A DNA stretch of 6,938 nt from Tannerellaceae bacterium (GTDB lineage Bacteria; Bacteroidota; Bacteroidia; Bacteroidales; Tannerellaceae), in contig JAITHO010000195.1 in the NCBI GenBank assembly GCA_031279915.1, positions 1 through 6,938 of the forward strand, in the 5' to 3' direction. The notes beneath the pieces are model-generated. The model did not search any database, was not told the origin of the DNA, and saw nothing but the letters and a program-made list of their open reading frames with translations. Every line of letters starts with the position of its first letter. Positions within the stretch are counted from its first letter, which is position 1. Positions 6,464 through 6,938 of the stretch are shown piece by piece. The position numbers were made by a program, and so were the translations under genes.

Positions 6464-6784
6464 TTTTTTTTGAGGTGCTATGAAAAATACAGCTCCGTTC
6501 GATACAGCGCAAAATCTTTATCCTTACATACAATAGTTGTTCGATAAAAACGATTGATTTTTCCATTGAATCTTTCCGCTCTTGCATTGGTTTGTCCACA
6601 GATAAAATAATTCAATATTTCGTATTCATGCTTTCTTATCATTTTTACCACGGACTTAAATTCCAGATTACCCACAATAATGCGGATAGAGCCGATTTTT
6701 CTCCGCAAATCAACATACACATTCAGGGATTGCACTAAAAAAAATTTGAAGGCATTTCCGCAATCGCATTTGGCTCAAAAAAAA
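6464..6784. mobile_element. Possible decayed IS element bounded by short inverted sequences
   Basis: The transposase remnant is flanked by TTTTTTTTGAG (6464-6474) and its exact inverse CTCAAAAAAAA (6774-6784). This could be what is left of terminal inverted repeats after a large internal deletion. The match is mostly homopolymer, so it is weak evidence, and no 8-bp target duplication of the ISL3 kind is seen. The right boundary coincides with the first base of the 41-bp repeat array. Confidence 0.3.
6478..6735 (-). pseudogene. C-terminal remnant of an ISL3-family transposase
   Basis: About 85 codons remain of a transposase that is normally above 400 aa. The tail resembles the end of the ISL3 (IS204/IS1001/IS1096/IS1165) DDE transposases: FKSVVKMIRKHEYEILNYF, then TNARAERFNGKI with the conserved glutamate context, then DKDFALYRTELYFS directly before the stop. 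The zinc-ribbon N-terminus, the HTH and the first two catalytic aspartates are absent. The frame opens only at about 6774, after a stop at 6775-6777, and the only start codon available near its beginning is the GTG at 6735, so this is not a working gene. It is noticeably A/T-rich. Family assignment rests on motif recognition. Confidence 0.72.
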
Positions 6785-6938
6785 TTCCCGAGGAACTCCA
6801 GTCGCAGGGATTTCGTGGGAAGAGCTTCCCGCGGAACTCCAGTCGCAGGGATTTCGTGGGAAGAGCTTCCCGAGGAACTCCGATCGCAGGGATTTCGCGG
6901 GAAGAGCTTCCCGAGGAACTCCGATCGCAGGGATTTCG
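6680..6938 (+). other. Open reading frame running through the repeat array, probably not a real gene
   Basis: From the ATG at 6680 the plus strand stays open to the window end (86 complete codons). The first 35 codons run antisense to the transposase remnant and through its upstream flank; from 6785 the frame reads the repeats. Because 41 is not a multiple of 3, each unit is read in a different frame, giving a 41-residue period that starts FPRNSSRRDF. The repeat has no stop codon in any of six frames, so openness carries little weight. I see no promoter box or recognisable domain. Confidence 0.2.
6785..6938. repeat. 41-bp tandem repeat array, at least 3.75 copies, continues beyond window
   Basis: Four units start at 6785, 6826, 6867 and 6908; the last is cut by the window end after 31 nt. 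Each begins TTCCCGAGGAACTCC and ends GGGAAGAGC. Units 1 and 2 have CCAGTCG and TTTCGTGGG; units 3 and 4 have CCGATCG, and unit 3 has TTTCGCGGG. Unit 2 alone has CCCGCGG in place of CCCGAGG. The unit is about 59% G+C, unlike the A/T-rich DNA before it. Each junction carries the palindrome GGGAAG-AG-CTTCCC. There are no unique spacers, so it is not CRISPR. Role unknown; a minisatellite, a dispersed repeat family or a hairpin-rich RNA are all possible. Confidence 0.93.

Noticed and set aside
6785..6938. CRISPR array
   Set aside because: The units are contiguous and near-identical over all 41 bp, with no unique spacers and no cas genes nearby.

Overview
The window looks like chromosomal DNA from a Bacteroidota (Bacteroidales-type) bacterium. 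Several gene starts are preceded by the TAnnTTTG -7 box typical of this phylum, the starts lack clear Shine-Dalgarno sequences and have A/T-rich leaders instead, and the proteins resemble Bacteroidota families. The genus cannot be fixed from sequence alone; a Tannerella/Porphyromonas/Parabacteroides-like organism is a guess.

Layout, left to right. (1) 57-1190 (+): a cytosolic GT-B type glycosyltransferase with its own -7 box. (2) 1328-2080 (+): an AraC-family regulator whose -7 box lies almost on the start codon, suggesting a near-leaderless mRNA. (3) 5185 down to 2181 (-): a tight four-gene operon in the order TetR regulator, ketoacyl-ACP synthase III-like enzyme, FabG ketoacyl-ACP reductase, RluA-family pseudouridine synthase. 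The gaps are 1, 25 and 3 nt, and one promoter sits before the TetR gene. The chemistry implied is condensation plus first reduction in type II fatty acid or related acyl-chain synthesis under a TetR-type sensor; the RNA-modifying enzyme is an odd passenger. (4) 5198-5415: an intergenic stretch with several inverted repeats. (5) 6408 down to 5416 (-): a membrane-anchored family 2 glycosyltransferase with its own -7 box. (6) 6409-6938: a non-housekeeping end holding the C-terminal remnant of an ISL3-type transposase, followed directly by a 41-bp tandem repeat array that runs off the window.

Most of the window is ordinary core and cell-envelope metabolism. The parts that deserve attention are the 41-bp array (two hairpins per unit, two sequence variants in order, no stop codon in any of six frames), the transposase relic bounded by short A/T-rich inverted sequences where the array begins, the TetR/KAS III/FabG/RluA operon, and the AraC promoter arrangement. 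I saw no convincing new defence system, CRISPR array, tRNA or rRNA.
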